A program made the translations under genes and the position numbers. A DNA stretch of 64,000 bases from Hormiphora californensis (lineage: Eukaryota; Ctenophora; Tentaculata; Cydippida; Pleurobrachiidae): assembly GCA_020137815.1 (NCBI GenBank), contig CM035361.1:4294553-4358552 (forward strand), written 5' to 3'. The notes under the pieces were generated by a model, which worked only from the letters and a program-made list of their open reading frames with translations, was not told the origin of the DNA and ran no database searches. Below are positions 32,096 through 64,000 of the stretch, piece by piece. Positions within the stretch are counted from its first letter, which is position 1. Each line of letters begins with the position of its first letter.

Positions 32096-32665
32096 TCATA
32101 TCACACTATAAACTAGCTTCTTAGCCACCATATATCCATATCTATTAAGATGTATCCCATCTTTGCAAAAGAGTCTAATATTAACATATAACATATTAGA
32201 TTGCTTGGCCCTAGTTAGAAATTCATTAGTCCAAAATAGAGTATAACATCCCATCTCAAAACAAATTTTATTAATCATATTATTAAAATTCCACACATTT
32301 CCCACAGTAAACCTATGCTCCGGCCTCATTGGGATGAGATGGGCAACAAAAATAATGGCGTTTGTAAACATATCTCTCGCCTCCTTAATCAGAGCCCTCA
32401 TGGGATTCTCAAGATGTTTAATGCAGGGAGGGTTTCCTCTCTTCCCTCTGAGGTAGCGCAGGTCGTTTGTTCCAAAGGCTATTATGACCTTACCAACCTT
32501 GATGTCAGGCTCACTCCTCCTAAACTCTTGTAGTATCTCAGACGCCGTCCTGCCTCTCCATTCCTGGTGGGGTGAAACGAGCCTAGCCCCAGAGGTGGAG
32601 AGATTAACAAATCCAGGTCCATTGGGTATCCACTTTGTCAGGGAAGTACCGAGAAGTACAGACAC
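32096..32665 (-). CDS. SGNH/GDSL-hydrolase-like ORF, 5' end cut by minisatellite
   Basis: Block I reads VLLGTSLTKW (GTSL in place of GDSL, nucleophile Ser kept). Block III is VIIAFGTNDLRYLRG. Block V is DGIHLNRYGY, with the catalytic Asp and His. It ends VAKKLVYSVI at a stop 32098-32096. Such SGNH esterase domains occur in ORF1 of CR1-type LINEs and in other retroelements. It lies on the same strand and 455 bp upstream of the LINE reverse-transcriptase frame. There is no ATG: the frame runs into a TAG contributed by the 39-bp minisatellite at about 32705. The domain therefore appears truncated at its very start. A host esterase is the alternative. Confidence 0.65.
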   Translation of the reverse strand: MSVLLGTSLTKWIPNGPGFVNLSTSGARLVSPHQEWRGRTASEILQEFRRSEPDIKVGKVIIAFGTNDLRYLRGKRGNPPCIKHLENPMRALIKEARDMFTNAIIFVAHLIPMRPEHRFTVGNVWNFNNMINKICFEMGCYTLFWTNEFLTRAKQSNMLYVNIRLFCKDGIHLNRYGYMVAKKLVYSVI

Positions 32666-32684
32666 CTCCTGATCTTGCAGTCCA

Positions 32685-33236
32685 CTGCACTCCTATCCAG
32701 GAACCCACTCATATCCAGGTCCACTGCACTCCTATCCAGGAACCCACCCATATCCAGGTCCACTGCACTCCTATCCAGGAACCCACTCATATCCAGGTCC
32801 ACTGCACTCCTATCCAGGAACCCACCCATATCCAGGTCCACTGCACTCCTATCCAGGAACCCACCCATATCCAGGTCCACTGCACTCCTATCCAGGAACC
32901 CACCCATATCCAGGTCCACTGCACTCCTACCCAGGAACCCACCCATATCCAGGTCCACTGCACTCCTACCCAGGAACCCACCCATATCCAGGTCCACTGC
33001 ACTCCTATCCAGGAACCCACCCATATCCAGGTCCACTGCACTCCTATCCAGGAACCCACTCATATCCAGGTCCACTGCACTCCTATCCAGGAACCCACCC
33101 ATATCCAGGTCCACTGCACTCCTATCCAGGAACCCACCCATATCCAGGTCCACTGCACTCCTGTCCAGGAACCCACCCATATCCAGGTCCACTGCACTCC
33201 TATCCAGGAACCCACCCATATCCAGGTCCACTACGA
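32685..33236. repeat. 39-bp minisatellite, about 14 units
   Basis: Unit CTATCCAGGAACCCACCCAT + ATCCAGGTCCACTGCACTC, nearly uniform. Thirty-nine is a multiple of three, so all frames stay open, which explains the long repetitive ORFs. A broken copy of the same unit flanks the transposon at 23741-29430. Confidence 0.97.
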
Positions 33237-34147
33237 GCTTGCACATAGGTGTCCGCTCCGTCCCCTAAAAAAGGGTCGTGTATTTCAAGCCAAATTGCAC
33301 GTGATCCACTGGACCGATTTGCATCCGGTTTGTTGCAAAAGACTACAAATTGGTCCTAGTTTACTAGAAAATACCCGAGAAGTTTCTCTGTCAACAGGAA
33401 GTGGGTCAAAATTGAGAGTATCAGAAGATATTTTGAACTCTTGTGAGTACTGGAAAATACCCGGCATTAATAGCTGATGCTAATTGCATTAACAAATCTC
33501 CCAATATCTTCTAAATCTCATGGGCGTAGTGCAGAAACTTTCTTGTCCAAAATCGACCCACCCATCACTGAGATCCTTGTAACTCGGTTCTACCTGCTCC
33601 ACTGGTTCTACCACTGGTAGTACTGCAGCTTGTACATTGTGGGTGTATATATTTAGCTCAACTCTCAGGGCCATGGACTTCTTTTATAGGAACCATGGCG
33701 TGATGGCGGTACATCATGTTTACTATCGCTAGCTGTACTAATACTACTAGAATTGTACTAGAAGTAGAAGTACTAGTACTAGTAGTAGCTGTTCATGTCA
33801 ATACCATTGTCCCCATTGAGCCATGAAAATAGGCCACTTCCTGCCATGATGTATGTAAAAAGGAGAGCAAAATAAGGAGCGAAAGAGGAAAAGAGAGGGA
33901 GATAGAGATATTATAGAGAGAAAGCAGGATAGAGAGAAAGCAGGATAGAGAGAGAGAGGGAGAGAGAGATCGGAGGTGCATTATAATACAGGAGAAGGAA
34001 AAAAGAAATCGCCCCTTTACACCAATTGTCTTTGCTTAAAAGCTGTGTGTTTTGCAGAGACCAACTTACAAAAAAAGAACCCGGGTATGTTAACCACAAG
34101 TACTCGAGTAATTTGTATCAAAAGATGCGTGATATGAGGGTTAACTT
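33237..34147. other. Intergenic, no gene seen
   Basis: Includes a CTAGTACTAGTA stretch near 33760-33790 and GA-rich runs at 33890-33970. No supported ORF. Confidence 0.5.
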
Positions 34148-34727
34148 GGTGTGCGGACTCTAGTGCTACACTCTAAGTCTACAGTGGACTCTATATCTAA
34201 ATTTAGATTTAGATAAAGAGTCCAAATAAGTCTAAACTCTAGGAGGACTCTATCTCTAAAAAGTCTAAACAGGGCGGACTCTTTATCTAAAAAGTCTACA
34301 AAGAGCGGACTCTATATCTACATAAATCTAAATTAGACATAGAGTCCGCCATTCTCAGCGAACTCGAGATTTCGGCCGTTAGGCCGGAAACGAGAGTTTG
34401 CTGTACCTCTATACTAATTGAGAAGTGTTAGGGCCATTATTTGGGTTCGAGGTTAGGGTTAGGGTTATGGTTAGGGTTAGGTTTTGGGTTGGTTTAGGAT
34501 TTTAGACATAGAGTCCGGGTTGGGGGATTTGGCGCCAAAATGTATCAGGGGACTCTATGTCTAAAAAGTCTACACAGGGCGGACTCTATATCTAAAAAGT
34601 CTACACTGGGCGGACTCTTTATCTAAACTTTTTTCAAAGTATAACTGTAGATAAAGAGTCCGCTTTTAGATATAGAGTCTGCCTTGAATTTAGATAAAGA
34701 GTCCGTTAGCACTAGAGTCCGCCCACC
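34148..34727. mobile_element. Mutator-like MITE (GGACTCTA family), 9-bp duplication, copy 1
   Basis: Ends GGTGTGCGGACTCTAGTGCT and the complement of GGTGGGCGGACTCTAGTGCT; 580 bp. Direct repeats GGTTAACTT at 34139-34147 and 34728-34736. The interior alternates GGACTCTATATCTAAA and AAAGAGTCCGCC and includes a short (TTAGGG)n-like tract near 34450-34495. Copy 2 at 40767-41345 has the same length and its own 9-bp duplication. Confidence 0.9.
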
Positions 34728-34910
34728 GGTTAACTTACCCGAACTTACCCGTGCAGCACGAGTGCTGTCGCGCGCGGGCCAAACACAAAAGTACCCGAAC
34801 TTTTTTGTAAGAATTGCTCTGTAATGATTGATTGGAAGAGTGTTAGAAACAGCTTACCACGATGATTGCCTAGTACTACTATTATAGTAGGGGCGTACCC
34901 TGAGTTCATA

Positions 34911-36377
34911 TTAGGTTGTTCCACAATGATCGGGACTGTAGGTATAACTCAAAAACTAGCCAACTTAGGGGAATTCTGCCAACACCATCGTGTTTTTGGG
35001 ACATTTTTCTGTTTTAAGAAGCTTTGTTAAAATCCTGTTGCGTTTTTGTAAGAACCAGCAAGTCCACTTTAAAAATCTCACTTTTTTGGCTGCCGAAAAT
35101 GAAAAAAGTGACTTTCTTAAAGAAGCTCTGAGTCACAGAAAATTTCAAAAATGAATAACGAAAACAGTACTTAGGCGTTCAGTAATTGTCTGAACTTAAA
35201 TTTTAGTGAACTTTTTTTCCTCAAATTTCAATTTTGCTCGGCGCAGGAGTCATTTCCTACTAGAGCTAAAAATAATAATAATAATAATAATAACTATGTT
35301 TATATTCCGCCCATATCCGACAGGGACAGAGCAGCAAAACTGCTGCTGTCACTGAAGGATGATCTGAACGGTTAATATACTGGTAAGACCTCGCCAACTT
35401 ATCCCTAATAGAACAAAAAATAATAAAGAAAAATTACACCGGCTCACATTACTATCGGCTCACATAACTATCGGTGACTGATTACATAACAGACTGAGTT
35501 AGAGTCCTGGAACTCTAAAAATTGATATAAAAGTCCGTATATTGGAACACAGAAAAACACTCGTGCTATGAAAAACCCCAATTTATGCTTCACACTTCTG
35601 CTCGCCACGAGCTTAAATACAGAAAAATAATTAAAAACGGGTACCAGCTAGAGCACATACCTCAGCAAGAAGGAGAGTGTTAAGAGGACAGTCCAGTCTC
35701 ACCAAAAGCCTCAGTGAAAAGACTAGTCTTGAGCTTAGACTTGAAAGATTCCACAGACTCAACAGCTCTCAGATCAAGGGGAAGCCTATTCCAGACTTCA
35801 GGCAGGTAAACCGACGGACGTCTTCTTCTCAAAAATCAGAAATTTCCAAGAAACTGTGGCCCTTGCCAGCGCATAGTGGTTCCAAAACAAGTTCTTGATA
35901 GCTAAAAATTTAATTGAAACGATTTTCTTAGCGAATCCATCCGTTTTAAACCTTTAAATGGTCTTTTTTGTACTTTTTTTGGGTTTTAGAAAAATTGCTT
36001 CAAAATTGCCACTTTTTTGGGTCGTTTTTCGTCTATTTTTTGTGAACTTTTGTCGATATTGAGCTATGAAACCGGGATTTGCCAACGAATTTCACACGAA
36101 CGGCTCGGTTAAGTCCAAGAGTAATCCCAACCAGCGTCAAACCAAATTTGGATCATAATAAGGTACCTTAATTGGTCAATAATTGGCCTTTCGGCGGCGG
36201 GTATTTCGAGATATTGAAAATTGGCCCTAATTCCGCAACCAAACAGGTAGCGGCAAAACTAATACCAGTTTTTCTCTTTCAAATTAACTAATTAACTCGG
36301 TAGCACCGTCAGTTTGATTCAGGGGGCTGCATAGCGTGGTGTATAGCCTCAGTCCCGATCATTGTGGAACAACCTAA
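34911..36377. mobile_element. Mariner-like nonautonomous element, TA duplication
   Basis: Ends TTAGGTTGTTCCACAATGAT and its exact complement, flanked by TA (34909-34910, 36378-36379). At 1467 bp it has no mariner transposase. It carries a LINE C-terminal fragment (35690-35850) and an (AAT)n run near 35270. The end sequence matches mariner-type termini. Confidence 0.85.
35690..35850 (-). pseudogene. LINE C-terminal fragment inside the mariner-like element
   Basis: Minus strand reads RRPSVYLPEVWNRLPLDLRA, then VESFKSKLKTSLFTEAFG and a stop: the conserved tail of CR1/Jockey-type LINE proteins. The rest of the LINE is missing. Confidence 0.8.
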
Positions 36378-37456
36378 TATGCTGCGGCTATGGCCTTGGC
36401 CAAATCATGTGGATATAGGGAACTAGGGAAGTTGGCCCACATATGTGTTAGAACGTACCACGGAGGTTTTTCAGGTAGTTCCGTAGTTAAGCTGGATTAG
36501 TTCATGATGTATATTACCCTGAGTTGTTTTAATATATAGCTGCTTTGATCTTTTATTTAACATATTTTTGCATATAATTGCGGTGAGCGCCGCTCGGGTT
36601 ATGCAGACAATTAGAATATAGGAAGTACTTACCTCTGCACAGTGCACCCACACCGATTAAAGGGTAGAAGTATAGAAAGGGAGGAAAATACTTAATAACA
36701 GCCCACACCGATTAAAGGGTAGAAGTATAGAAAGGGAGGAAGATACTAGATAACAGCCCATCTAAATCCGGGTTCTCCTATAATATAGTTTACTGCTGCT
36801 GCATGTGTGTATAGAAACTCCAACTATAGCTGAATCCTTAGGATTCGTTTGTAAAATTAGAATGTGAGGAGTGTGGTTTCAACTTCCACATACACCTTTC
36901 TCTAGCTCAATATGCTTTTGCTTTGAGAAAGTGCAGTAATCCAACTTTACATAGCCTACTGTCAGCATGTCAGATGACCAATCTCATAAATCTCAACCGC
37001 GTTGAGAATGCAGCATGGGCCATGACACGATGCCTGCAGACAGTACTAACACATTGAGCGAGTTAAGCTATACCACTAAGTCGGTGTTCTGTAGTAGTAG
37101 AGTATTATATATTCGAATTAGTTTATCCTGAGATTTCCCACGCAACTGAGTAGTCAAGTGGATTTTTAATTTGTGGTATAAATATAATTGTTTAATGTTC
37201 CTGCCCCAAGAATTCATATAAGTATGACGGAATGCCGCAGTATAAAAATATGATGCATCTATATGTTCTAGTTTCATATTGGTTCAATTTTGTGAGTCTG
37301 TTTGAACTATTTTAGACCGGCCTCGTCGCCAGATTTTTGTTATGTATAGCAGTTTCATTGAGTGGTAGGTATATATACATTTAAGCTTAATCAAACACAT
37401 ATACCGTTGAAGTATAAATAAAGAGCCTACATTATTTTTAATAGGGCACGAATATT
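36378..37456. other. Intergenic with a short tandem duplication
   Basis: 36646-36737 holds two copies of CCCACACCGATTAAAGGGTA plus GAAGTATAGAAAGGGAGGA. Otherwise AT-rich with no coding signal. It should contain the promoter of the plus-strand gene at 37457. Confidence 0.5.
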
Positions 37457-38311
37457 ATGTTTCTAATGAAGCGCAGTATCCTGGTATCAGTGGTTTTAGT
37501 ACTATTCATCATGACACACTACACCAACGCCAGTACCATCGTGAAAAGAGCAAGTACGTATTATAATGAGCCGTGTCAATTTTGGCCACCTAGCGCGACC
37601 CCCCAATATAGTGTCTGATTGCAGTCTGGAAATCCCCTACTGAACGGAGCTTTTCTGAATAAGGTTTTCCATACGAATCCAACGCAACTGGATTTAGCCT
37701 TATATCTTATCGGAATAAGTTTTATAAACCCCTTCGTTTTTTTGTCATTTTTCGGTGCGTGATGATTTCGAAAAGCTTATTCAGAAAAGCTCCGTTGATC
37801 AGTAGGGTATTTCCGTGGACCACAGTCAGACACACCAGACAGCGTTTGGGCTGCAAATTATGAATTATCCTTAACTAATTTATAATTAATTCACACATCA
37901 TGATATTCCTCAGGTCCCAGAGATCGATCACAGCCCCAGAAACGACCGTTAAGCCAGCGAACCAGACCTGACAGCTACAACGGGCGAACTCCAATAAACA
38001 ACTACGAGGCCCATGCCCCTGCAGTAGCTGTTGTAGCTGATAGTTCAACAGGGGATCACGATCATCACCCTATAGAGCACGAAGAGAAGAGAGGATCTAC
38101 GGGTGGTAATGGTGATGGTGATTACCCTGGATTTGAGGGAGGAAAGAGGAGGTGAGTTATAAACTCATGAAGATATCAAATTGTACTAGCTCCTTTATAT
38201 ATAATTTGGATGAAATGAAAATATAGAATCAGGCTGCAATGCTCTGAAAGACCCATACCAACTTTTGTTTCTCCTCAATCAATTTTAAATTGCAGATGGT
38301 ATGGAAAATAA
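37457..38311 (+). CDS. Secreted peptide-precursor-like protein, 116 aa, three exons
   Basis: Exons 37457-37553 (ATG; a second in-frame ATG at 37466), 37914-38151 and 38296-38311. Junctions: A|GTACGT, ATATTCCTCAG, AG|GTGAGT, AAATTGCAG, phases 1 and 2. It encodes a signal peptide (MKRSILVSVVLVLFIM...TNA), then a hydrophilic chain with dibasic sites: TIVKRAS, QPQKRPL, EEKRGSTGGNGDGDYPGF, EGGKRRWYGK-stop. Multiple KR sites and a terminal Gly-Lys resemble prohormones cleaved by convertases and amidated. The released ends would be short, so a non-peptide role is possible. Intron 1 contains a MITE at 37611-37833. No homologue recognised. Confidence 0.6.
37611..37833. mobile_element. Palindromic MITE in intron 1 of the peptide gene
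   Basis: GTGTCTGATTGCAGTCTGGA.../...CAGTCAGACAC with complementary inner blocks GAACGGAGCTTTTCTGAATA. Noncoding. Confidence 0.7.
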
Positions 38312-38355
38312 AACAGAAGTGGAGGAGGAGTTTTGTACCAGCTTATTCTAGTACG

Positions 38356-38523
38356 CTTCGATATTGGGTTTCAGAAGAAAAAGAAGAGCTTGGTAATGGA
38401 TAAGGGCAGTGTAGCTAAGCTACTGCACGTTCATGTTATCAAGCTACTAGCTATGCTGCACTGCCCTTAGTTTATTAGTGTACCAAGCTCTTTAAACTGC
38501 AGTAGTCGAATACCAAACCCAAG
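38356..38523. repeat. Inverted repeat after the peptide gene
   Basis: ATATTGGGTTT...AAACCCAA and AAGAGCTTGGTA...TACCAAGCTCTT enclose GGGCAGTGTAGC/GCTGCACTGCCC. It starts 45 bp after the stop codon and may be a MITE or a 3' hairpin. Confidence 0.65.
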
Positions 38524-38912
38524 TTGTGATCGAATACTTTTTTCTGTCTGGACAGTTTACACACACACACACGGATACCCAACAGTCAGTGTCAGTTCTA
38601 CCGGTGCAGGAAGCCATGCTAGGACTTCATAGTAGTATAGTGTGGACAGTTGGGATTTCATCATTTCAGATTAGTTTAATATCAAACTCAAAAGTATTTT
38701 ATGTGTTTTCTGAAAAAATATAAACTGTATGTGCTATAAATTACTTTACATTTTTACCTTTATCAAAAAATAATGTTTTTCAACGAGTTACTTCCAGCAC
38801 GCATGCATTTGACATATTTTCACACAACTTGGAAAAAGCTGCAACATCGATATATAAATTTGTATAGATATATTTGATCAAATTAATTCTGGGATTTCCC
38901 CCAAGTCTATAA

Positions 38913-60159
<21,247 letters not shown>

Positions 60160-62145
60160 TTTATACTGACACAAAGCTGCAGAGGATTTTGGTAAACAGT
60201 GTGAGGGGGTAGGTATTCAGTATACCCACCCTCAACATAAAGTCAATAGAAGAACTGCAGCAGCTCAAGCAAGACAAGCTAAATGTGAACAGCAAACAGC
60301 AATTCAATTCAATGCAAGATGATCACATGATTCTAATTTGTTTAATAACAGCAAGGACTCATCTCTTCAGCGAATAGAATTCAGCTAAATATTATAAAAC
60401 CCTTACTGAGCCGACCACACACACACTTGTAACTAGAGGAGAGGCCGGAGAGGCAGGAGAGGAGAGGCAGGAGAGGCAGAGACTATAGAGAGGGTGGGTA
60501 ACTTGAGATAAGCTCATTGGATGCCTCTAGATAAGGCTGACACTTCTCCAATGACGTCTTGAGTTACGTATCGTGGACACAGTGTCAGGCGACTCTAATG
60601 ATGTAAATCTCAAATTAGCTGAAGCTGCATGGAGATCATATAATGGAGACAGTAAATTATAGGATTTTTGAAGCCTGATCAGTATAACAGATCATCCACC
60701 ATTGCATGTCATTACGAAATACGAATCCTAATTCCTATAAACGAGATTGATGCTATAACAAATCATTGGCAGGTTTTACACAACAAAAGACCAGCCGATC
60801 AAAACAATTGTGCGGTGATTGGGGAGTGATTGTGCGGTGATTGGGGAGTGCAATTACAAGCTTGTAATCACTCCCCAATCAACAAGTTAATATGATTTCA
60901 TCAGCCTATTGAGTTAGTGGTGAGAAGGAGTGGTAATTTTACAACTCACAATTACACTATATTATACACGAGCGATAATACATCTTTTTCTCATGTTTCT
61001 CTCTTTCTCCCTAGCTCTCTCTATCCGTACCTTTCTCTCTCTCTCTCTCTTTCTCTCTCCCTACCTTTCTCTATAATATCTCTCTCGTTCTATTGTCTGC
61101 CTAGTTTTTCTACAATCTACGGTTAAATTATGGGCACTATAATTATAATACATAGCACTGTCTGAAAATGGAATATATTCTGCGAAGTGACGGAGTCTTC
61201 AGTCTAATTATACTCACTCAATTATAATAAAGGGCGTGTCTAGTTTAGGTGCCGGGAGGCACCTCCGATTCGAAGAAAACAGAAATAAAACGATTTTTTT
61301 TTGCCCCTACACCAAAATCCAAAAATTTACGGCCCTATTTAAGTGTCGGCTGGCACCTCCGAACCGAAGAAAACAGAAAAAACAGAAAAAACGAAAAAAA
61401 TTTTTGCCCCCGCACAAATCCCCAAAAGTGACGGCCTTTTTCAGGTGCCGGCAGGTACCTCCGACCCGAAGAAAACTGTAAAGTGTGGCGCGTCTCATTA
61501 CGGTATAATAATGCGTTACCGTTTCTCCACTGCCAGCTACTACTATAGAGACCTCGGCTCTTAACATAACAATTAATGTCAATTTGATGTCTGGTTACAT
61601 TAACAACACGACGGCTAAGTTTTTTAAATAAATATTATACAGCTTATAGTTCTCATACATACAGCAAATTGTTCATTTATACATGTGTAGTTGAACACTC
61701 TTTACTGTTTCAATTCTGAAATATAGCATTCTAATCAGCGGAATATATTAATATACAGCTTCAACGTCATGGGCATAATGGGGTCGAACACCAATCGTTA
61801 ATTGGGCCCAAATATTATACCCTGTCGGCCGGGTAGTGCTACTCTCACGTTATATGGGTTACTATAATAAAGGTGTGAATAGAAGCAGAACTAGGTATCT
61901 ATCTTGATATACATTATACGTATAATAAAGAGTCATTAAATATGTATATTAATATTAACAATGTATATGTTTCGTGTGTACAGATCTGTAGTGTGAAATC
62001 TAGGACCTCAGAACTCCAAACTCTCTTAGAATCATCATGTTATACTGTCTCTATAATCCAAACTCGGAAAATGGTGAATTGAGCGCTCATCTGACAAGTT
62101 TCCTTTCCTCTTGTACCGTTGAATGTCTATTATCTGCTGTTTTCT

Positions 62146-62177
<32 letters not shown>

Positions 62178-62263
62178 CTGTCTGGCGCCGCTGACCCCAT
62201 CTGAGCGCTGCACTGCAGTAGGGGTCTGTCACTGCATCAGACAAACAGTTACTTTCATATTGG
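60160..62263. other. Intergenic region upstream of the VWA gene
   Basis: Includes the CAATTACAAGCTTGTAATCA hairpin and TGATTGGGGAGTG repeats (60810-60890), CT-rich stretches near 61010-61090 and the 94-bp-family copies at 61245-61480. It must hold the VWA-gene promoter, but no TATA-type element is convincing. Confidence 0.5.
61245..61480 (+). repeat. ~94-bp repeat family, three diverged copies
   Basis: Same hairpin-headed unit as 49097-49283 (AGGTGCCGG.AGGCACCTCC; CGAAGAAAACAG; TTTTTGCCCC). Confidence 0.85.
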
Positions 62264-63141
62264 CTAAGATGCCACTGGCATTGATGTCACATTACTTGCC
62301 TCTATGACAGACACTTTGTTATGACGAAACTTACTACAGATCATAGACTTCAGTTGCAGTAGGCAACCTATCACCTGCTTTCTCAGGATGACCAGTGGAT
62401 TTAGAGCCGCGTTAACCACAGTTAAAATGTTCATAATGAACTCAGCGCTATGATAGTTAATAAAACTTTTCATCAACGACTTATAGTTATATAGGTATAG
62501 GTAGTGGTACGTATTATAAATTAGTAATCCCAACGCCACCAAGCCACTAATATTGGTGATGAGGAACACAGCACCCAGTAGAACAACTGTAACGGCAGCG
62601 TTCCTGCGTTGCTGATCTCTTTCTGTTGCGACGTCTGTTTTTCGGTTGAGTAGGATGCCTGTCCAAACTGTTAGCACAAGGTTAACAAGTATTACTACAA
62701 TTGTAAAACTACAATTAATTAGTAAAACTATAAGTATTTCGTAGAAACCACATATGCATCATGTGTCGCAAAGATAATCCCTAATTGTGGGATTGTTCCC
62801 GTAGCCAACAGCATAGTAGAGATTGACCAGAATAACATCTTGTTTATTTGGTAAAAGGGCCGGGACATAACCAAAAGTCGAGCACCCCCAATAATACAAG
62901 TCCAAAGTGCAGAAGTCTGATTGGCAATGATGTTTATCAAAAACAGGGTCCATGGATCTGTAACTTCAGTGTACAGAGTTCCGGTAACACAAACACTGAG
63001 ATCAATACAGTTTAAAACCATGTAGAGTTGCCTCGGGAACCCTTTTCTTCTAAAGTTGTAGTACAGGGAGTACACGTTGCTTAGGATACCAGCCGTTCCT
63101 ATAGCAACCACGGACCATGCTTGAGCTTGAGATTGTTCCAT
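62264..63141 (-). pseudogene. Rhodopsin-like GPCR with one frameshift
   Basis: Minus strand, ATG at 63141 (MEQSQAQAWSVV), stop TAG at 62266-62264. Seven helices are readable: AIGTAGILSNVYSLYYNF (TM1, Asn kept), MVLNCIDLSVCVTGTLY (TM2, Asp kept), CIIGGARLLVMSRPF (TM3 end, GAR in place of DRY), STMLLATGTIPQLGIIF (TM4), EILIVLLINCSFTIVVILV (TM5), VVLLGAVFLITNISGLVALG (TM6), IMNILTVVNAALNPLVIL (TM7, NPLVI in place of NPxxY). The frame changes by one base near 62745-62760, between ATHD and ICGFYEIL in extracellular loop 2. This is either a sequencing indel or a disabling mutation. Ligand unknown. The usual TM3 disulfide Cys is not in place. Confidence 0.75.
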
Positions 63142-63533
63142 GTCTAACTGGTGTATAAAAATAAGAAGTAGGAGCTGAGCAATTACATAGTGGAAGTCTT
63201 TCAAGGACCATAAGCAAATCTAAGACTACCTTGCAGTAAATTGATCATGTCTCTAGAATGCAGAAATAAAAAAGACGATACATAATTTGCAAAAGTTTCT
63301 GAAGATTTCCTAGAAAATTAGGGCTAACTATAAGGTCATTATAGCTATAGTGGTTACTAAGCAGAGCTATTCCGAATCAGCTTTTCGAAATATTTTAGCT
63401 GTCATATTTGGGTATGGGAACCAACCAGCTAGGCCAAAATTTCAAAATTTAGACCTCTCATTTTCTTTTGCATCATAAAATTACTAATAGTAATATAATA
63501 GTAAAGTCGATTAGCTCACCTCCTATGATTTCT

Positions 63534-63696
63534 GGTAAGCGGTAAAGGTTGACCCGTTTCCTGAGAATTTTAAACGGTTTTGGCCATAACTCAGCCATTT
63601 CTTAACCATGATAGGGTCAAGAAATGGCTGCGTTATGGCCAAAACTGTTTAAAATTCTCAGCAAACGGGTCAACCTTTACCGCTTAGTCGCTTACC
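63534..63696. mobile_element. Mutator-like foldback MITE, 9-bp duplication
   Basis: Ends GGTAAGCGGTAAAGGTTGAC and complement; direct repeats ATGATTTCT at 63525-63533 and 63697-63705. The arms contain GCCATAACTCAGCCATTTCT, as in 11904-12275, so the two belong to one family. Confidence 0.85.
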
Positions 63697-63705
63697 ATGA
63701 TTTCT

Positions 63706-64000
63706 GTGAAACTTTTCCCATGGGCCATGGCATATGGGACCTTAAAAGTGGTAAATATGGCTGTTTGGTTAAAGTCTTGAAAACTTTAAACTTTCGGTTC
63801 GATAATTATCGCTAATTTAATTTACTCTGGTTGTATTGTACTGGCAGTATTTTCTCTGTTTAAAGTAAAACTCATGAATTTGTTTTTATATAAAGTTTAA
63901 AAATTGCTATAGCATATGAACTCAGAAAGAAACTGATAAAATATAGCATGCTGTACTAAAGCACATGAAAAGAGATACAATGAACTGCGGCTTTAGATAT
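63706..64000. other. End of window, no gene seen
   Basis: AT-rich, no supported ORF or repeat ends. Confidence 0.5.

Noticed and set aside
32635-33477. 280-codon and sister ORFs with a 13-residue repeat
   Set aside because: The 39-bp minisatellite unit is a multiple of three, so every frame stays open; no upstream or downstream coding support.

Overview
This is an AT-rich, intron-bearing, repeat-dense metazoan nuclear contig, and no prokaryotic gene organisation is seen. GT-AG introns with intact phases, signal-peptide exons, a VWA gene, a rhodopsin-like GPCR, CCCTAA telomere-type arrays, LINEs, Crypton, mariner, Harbinger-like and Mutator-like elements point to an invertebrate animal. A sponge or cnidarian would fit, but the sequence alone does not settle the phylum. 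Many ORF starts in such DNA are not real, so starts below are given only where an ATG or a splice acceptor supports them.

Layout. 1-0.9 kb: 5' part of a Gag-like ORF leaving the window on the minus strand. 0.9-3.7 kb: MITEs and a tandemly duplicated pentraxin/LamG-like relic. 3.9-6.8 kb: two pure CCCTAA arrays around a four-exon hypothetical gene whose stop codon comes from the telomeric repeat. 7-18 kb: a nested-transposon zone with foldback elements, Harbinger-like MITEs (3-bp duplications), Mutator-like foldbacks (9-bp duplications), broken LINEs and a decayed Crypton tyrosine recombinase. 18.5-19.5 kb: coiled-coil exon pair. 20.1-23.6 kb: a giant palindrome carrying mirror-image Gag-like ORFs. 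23.74-29.43 kb: a complete 5.69-kb DNA transposon with 30-bp inverted ends, an 8-bp duplication, a RanBP2-type zinc-finger ORF, a second accessory ORF and a 933-residue transposase of unclear superfamily. 30-33 kb: LINE reverse transcriptase, SGNH-hydrolase ORF and a 39-bp minisatellite. 34-36.4 kb: Mutator-like and mariner-like elements. 37.5-38.3 kb: a small secreted peptide-precursor-like gene.

38.9-60.2 kb: the main host locus, a minus-strand secreted VWA-domain protein of about 20 exons. A 12.4-kb intron holds a nested plus-strand gene for a small vWC-like cysteine-rich secreted protein. Two minisatellites in this gene (about 65 x 67 bp at 42.5-46.9 kb; about 8 x 29 bp at 39.6-39.9 kb) each repeat a real 3' splice site plus the first bases of its exon, so the pre-mRNA would carry dozens of duplicate acceptors. 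A homologous 78-nt exon pair inside the VWA domain looks mutually exclusive. 62.3-63.1 kb: a GPCR with one frameshift.

Two results stand out: the unclassified transposon, whose empty target site is visible in the window's own minisatellite, and the splice-site-derived minisatellites in the VWA gene.
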